Origin: Tardiphaga robiniae
GTDB lineage: Bacteria > Pseudomonadota > Alphaproteobacteria > Rhizobiales > Xanthobacteraceae
Reading direction: 5' to 3'
Assembly: GCF_001618955.1 (NCBI RefSeq)
Contig: NZ_LVYV01000012.1
Coordinates: forward strand, 186,001 to 250,000
Length of the DNA stretch: 64,000 nucleotides
Part shown: piece by piece, positions 61,988 to 64,000 of the stretch
Numbering within the stretch: position 1 is the first letter of the stretch
Layout of the letters: each line of letters opens with the position of its first letter
Program-made: the position numbers and the translations under genes
Notes under the pieces: model-generated
The model's input: only the letters and a program-made list of their open reading frames with translations
The model's database searches: none
What the model was told of the DNA's origin: nothing

Positions 61988-62063
61988 TATTTATGCACCA
62001 TCTGCGAGGGCATATCCAGGTGCCCACGGGATGCAGATGCATCGACCGTCGGAGACTTTTCTC

Positions 62064-62762
62064 ATGATCGACCTCAGACCTTTCGACAAACTCGGCGGCG
62101 CCGACCACGGCTGGCTCAAGGCCAAGCATCACTTCTCGTTCGGCAGCCACTACGACCCCGAGAATATGGGCCATGGCAGCCTGCGCGTCTGGAACGACGA
62201 CGAGATCGCGCCGAACACCGGTTTCCCGGCTCATCCGCATTCCAACATGGAAATCATCACTTATGTCCGCGAAGGCGCGATCACGCATCAGGACAGTCTG
62301 GGCAACACGGGCCGCACCGAGGCCGGCGACGTCCAGGTGATGAGTGCGGGCTCGGGCATCCGGCACTCCGAATACAATCTGGAGGCGTCGACCACGCGGA
62401 TCTTCCAGATCTGGATCGAGCCTACGCAGACGGGCGGCCAGCCTTGCTGGGGCGCCAAGCCGTTTCCGAAGGCCGATCGCTCCGGCCAGTTCGTCACCAT
62501 TGCCAGCGGCTTCAAGGACGACGCCGGGGCACTGCCTATCCGGGCTGACGCCCGGGTGCTGGCCACCACGCTGAAGGCCGGTGAGACCGCGCAATATCCG
62601 CTGGGTAGCTCGCGCAACGGCTACCTCGTGCCGGCGGCCGGCGCGATCGAGATCAACGGCATTCGCGTCAACGCCCGCGACGGCGTCGCCATCCGCGATG
62701 AGGCCAATGTCACGATCAGGGCGCTGGAAGATTCCGAACTCGTTCTGGTGGACGCGGCCTGA
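62064..62762 (+). CDS. Pirin family protein (quercetinase-like)
   Basis: 232-aa bicupin of the pirin/YhhW family. Metal-binding residues are in FPAHPHSNMEIITYV (His53-His55 region), HQDSLG, and SGIRHSEYN (~96-104). YhhW and pirins have quercetin dioxygenase activity in vitro; the in vivo role is probably in redox or stress response. The ATG at 62064 has a GGAGA ribosome site; upstream codons add unrelated sequence. It is followed by wrbA 56 bases later. Confidence 0.86.
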   Translation: MIDLRPFDKLGGADHGWLKAKHHFSFGSHYDPENMGHGSLRVWNDDEIAPNTGFPAHPHSNMEIITYVREGAITHQDSLGNTGRTEAGDVQVMSAGSGIRHSEYNLEASTTRIFQIWIEPTQTGGQPCWGAKPFPKADRSGQFVTIASGFKDDAGALPIRADARVLATTLKAGETAQYPLGSSRNGYLVPAAGAIEINGIRVNARDGVAIRDEANVTIRALEDSELVLVDAA

Positions 62763-62818
62763 CGGCGCCCACCGATCATTAACCCGACCTATTCATCCCA
62801 ATCCAACGGAGACTGACC

Positions 62819-63418
62819 ATGACCAAAGTACTCGTTCTGTATTATTCCGCTTACGGCCACATCGAAGCGATGGCCAATGCCGTCGCTGAAGGTGCACGCG
62901 AAGCCGGCGCCACCGTCGACATCAAGCGCGTGCCTGAACTGGTGCCTGCCGAGGTTGCCAAGGCGTCCTACTACAAGATGGACCAGGCTGCCCCGATCGC
63001 GACCATCGACGATCTCGCGAATTACGATGCGATCATCGTCGGCACCGGAACCCGCTTCGGCCGCATGTCCTCGCAGATGGCCAACTTCCTCGATCAGGCC
63101 GGTGGCCTGTGGATGAAGGGCGCGCTGCATGGCAAGGTCGGCGGCGCCTTCACCGCGACCGCGACCCAGCATGGCGGCCAGGAAACCACGCTGTTCTCGA
63201 TCATCACCAACCTGCTGCATTTCGGTATGACCATCGTTGGCCTCAACTACGGCTTCCAGGGCCAGATGAAGCTCGACGAAGTCACCGGCGGCTCGCCCTA
63301 TGGTGCCACCACCCTGACCGGTGGCGACGGCAGCCGCCAGCCTTCGGCCAACGAATTGGCCGGTGCCCGTTATCAGGGCAAGGCGATCGCCGAGACCGCG
63401 AAGAAACTTCACGGCTAA
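62819..63418 (+). CDS. wrbA: NAD(P)H:quinone oxidoreductase WrbA
   Basis: 199-aa flavodoxin-like FMN enzyme reducing quinones by two electrons, protecting against oxidative stress. [16 protein letters not shown] (~4-19) is the phosphate-binding loop; the insertion [17 protein letters not shown] (~77-93) and [10 protein letters not shown] (~112-121) are typical of WrbA. A perfect match to the family length. Paired with pirin under the LysR regulator; a terminator follows. Confidence 0.93.
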   Translation: MTKVLVLYYSAYGHIEAMANAVAEGAREAGATVDIKRVPELVPAEVAKASYYKMDQAAPIATIDDLANYDAIIVGTGTRFGRMSSQMANFLDQAGGLWMKGALHGKVGGAFTATATQHGGQETTLFSIITNLLHFGMTIVGLNYGFQGQMKLDEVTGGSPYGATTLTGGDGSRQPSANELAGARYQGKAIAETAKKLHG

Positions 63419-63455
63419 GCTGCGTGGCTAACTAAAAAGAGATGGCTGACAAGAG

Positions 63456-63488
63456 AAAGGCGGCGTTCTGATTGCAGAGCGCCGCCTT
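63456..63488 (+). terminator. Hairpin after wrbA
   Basis: Nine-bp perfect stem AAGGCGGCG / CGCCGCCTT with a 14-base loop, 38 bases downstream of the wrbA stop. The T-run is short (TT followed by ATCTA), so termination may be partial. Confidence 0.6.
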
Positions 63489-63521
63489 ATCTATACTGGA
63501 ACAAACGGATTCGATTTCATT

Positions 63522-63653
63522 ATGCTCGACGTGTATTTCATCTATCAGCTGGCCCGGCGGCCGCTGCACGCGATAGCCCGGAAATGGTTTTGTCGCGGCA
63601 TCGCGCATGTGACCAGGGGCGAAGTCGTTTGCCCCGAATGCCGCCAACACTGA
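63522..63653 (+). CDS. Possible 43-aa cysteine-containing peptide
   Basis: Small open frame MLDVYFIYQLARRPLHAI... ending VVCPECRQH. The CPEC pair and one more cysteine (WFCRG) suggest a metal-knuckle, but the frame is short, has no clear ribosome site, and could be chance. It lies between the wrbA terminator and the ModE-like gene. Confidence 0.25.
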   Translation: MLDVYFIYQLARRPLHAIARKWFCRGIAHVTRGEVVCPECRQH

Positions 63654-63709
63654 AACGTTCCTTGATTGTTGGACTGGCAAGGTTGCGTCTGGGGACGTAG
63701 ACTTCGGCT

Positions 63710-64000
63710 ATGTCCAAGCCAGCCAGCCCGCCCGCGCCAGCCCTCAGTATCCGCATCGACCTCGATCCCGAGGGACGAATCGGACCGGGCAAGATTCAGC
63801 TTCTCGAACATATTCACGCCACCGGTTCGATTTCCGCCGCTGGCCGCGCCATGGCGATGTCCTACAAGCGCGCCTGGGATCTGGTGGATGAACTCAACCG
63901 GATCTGCGGGCAGCCTGCCGTCGAGCGCCAGACCGGCGGCAAGAATGGGGGCGGGGCGATCCTCACGCCATTCGGCCTGACGCTCATCAAGCGCTATCGT
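63710..64000 (+). CDS. ModE-like winged-helix regulator (3' end missing)
   Basis: 97 codons visible before the window ends. The sequence IQLLEHIHATGSISAAGRAMAMSYKRAWDLVDELNRI is the N-terminal LysR-type/ModE winged-helix signature that represses molybdate transport genes. The visible part reaches only the DNA-binding domain, so whether molybdate-binding domains follow is not known; single-domain members also occur. The ATG at 63710 is preferred. Confidence 0.75.
   Translation, partial: MSKPASPPAPALSIRIDLDPEGRIGPGKIQLLEHIHATGSISAAGRAMAMSYKRAWDLVDELNRICGQPAVERQTGGKNGGGAILTPFGLTLIKRYR

Overview
This 64-kb window is GC-rich chromosomal DNA of an alphaproteobacterium of the Bradyrhizobium/Rhodopseudomonas/Afipia type (Nitrobacteraceae). 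The main evidence is a Rieske gene followed by a single gene encoding fused cytochrome b/c1 (fbcH), a fused anthranilate synthase TrpE(G) behind a Trp-Trp leader peptide, a glpSTPQUV glycerol transporter, Irr-type (ICE-like) sites, and several families of intergenic inverted repeats. Coding density is high. I see no rRNA, tRNA, prophage, insertion sequence or CRISPR array.

Layout. 1-6050: glycerol ABC transporter operon (glpS cut by the window edge), ending in a strong terminator. 6.1-19.0 kb: mixed housekeeping and stress genes (ene-reductase, DUF1993, lytic transglycosylase, desaturase with divergent ArsR regulator, ScfR-type regulator, DUF4170, metallophosphoesterase, NUDIX, GNAT), then a DUF2946 plus ZnuD-like TonB receptor unit behind a Zur-like box. 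19.3-26.2 kb: MoxR/DUF58/BatA-DUF4159/GATase-like operon on the minus strand. 26.4-29.3 kb: DUF1285, NUDIX, DUF6111 and CCA-adding enzyme, tightly packed. 29.3-32.8 kb: serine hydrolase, DUF2158, racemase, a frameshifted SnoaL-like gene, a MarR regulator with two matching operator candidates, and a thioesterase. 32.8-35.1 kb: queE-queD, a cysteine-rich protein and trmL. 35.1-37.0 kb: PepSY iron protein and a TonB receptor remnant. 37.4-40.1 kb: bc1 complex. 40.3-43.4 kb: BASS transporter, SDR and flavin monooxygenase with overlapping start/stop codons. 43.5-47.8 kb: dienelactone hydrolase, GNAT, trp leader and trpE(G), apt. 48.0-49.4 kb: two unusual ParA-like P-loop proteins. 49.7-53.4 kb: MarR-FUSC-DUF1656-HlyD efflux operon. 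53.4-58.6 kb: AraC regulator, siderophore receptor, small unknown protein and RhtX-type permease. 58.6-64.0 kb: orphan substrate-binding protein, glycosyltransferase, LysR with pirin-wrbA, and the start of a ModE-like regulator.

Metal homeostasis recurs: a zinc receptor unit with a Zur-like box, a PepSY/TonB remnant with an ICE-like site, an ICE-like site on the bc1 promoter, and an AraC-controlled siderophore locus. The most unusual pieces are the two P-loop proteins whose Walker A motifs sit at identical residues (KGGVGKT and RPMVGKT), the twin 19-bp MarR operator candidates beside a gene broken by one base, the BASS-SDR-FMO operon of unknown substrate, the apparently leaderless trpL attenuator, and a TrpE(G) whose C-terminal tail and stop codon come from an intergenic repeat. 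All functional calls rest on sequence reading and family knowledge, without database searches.
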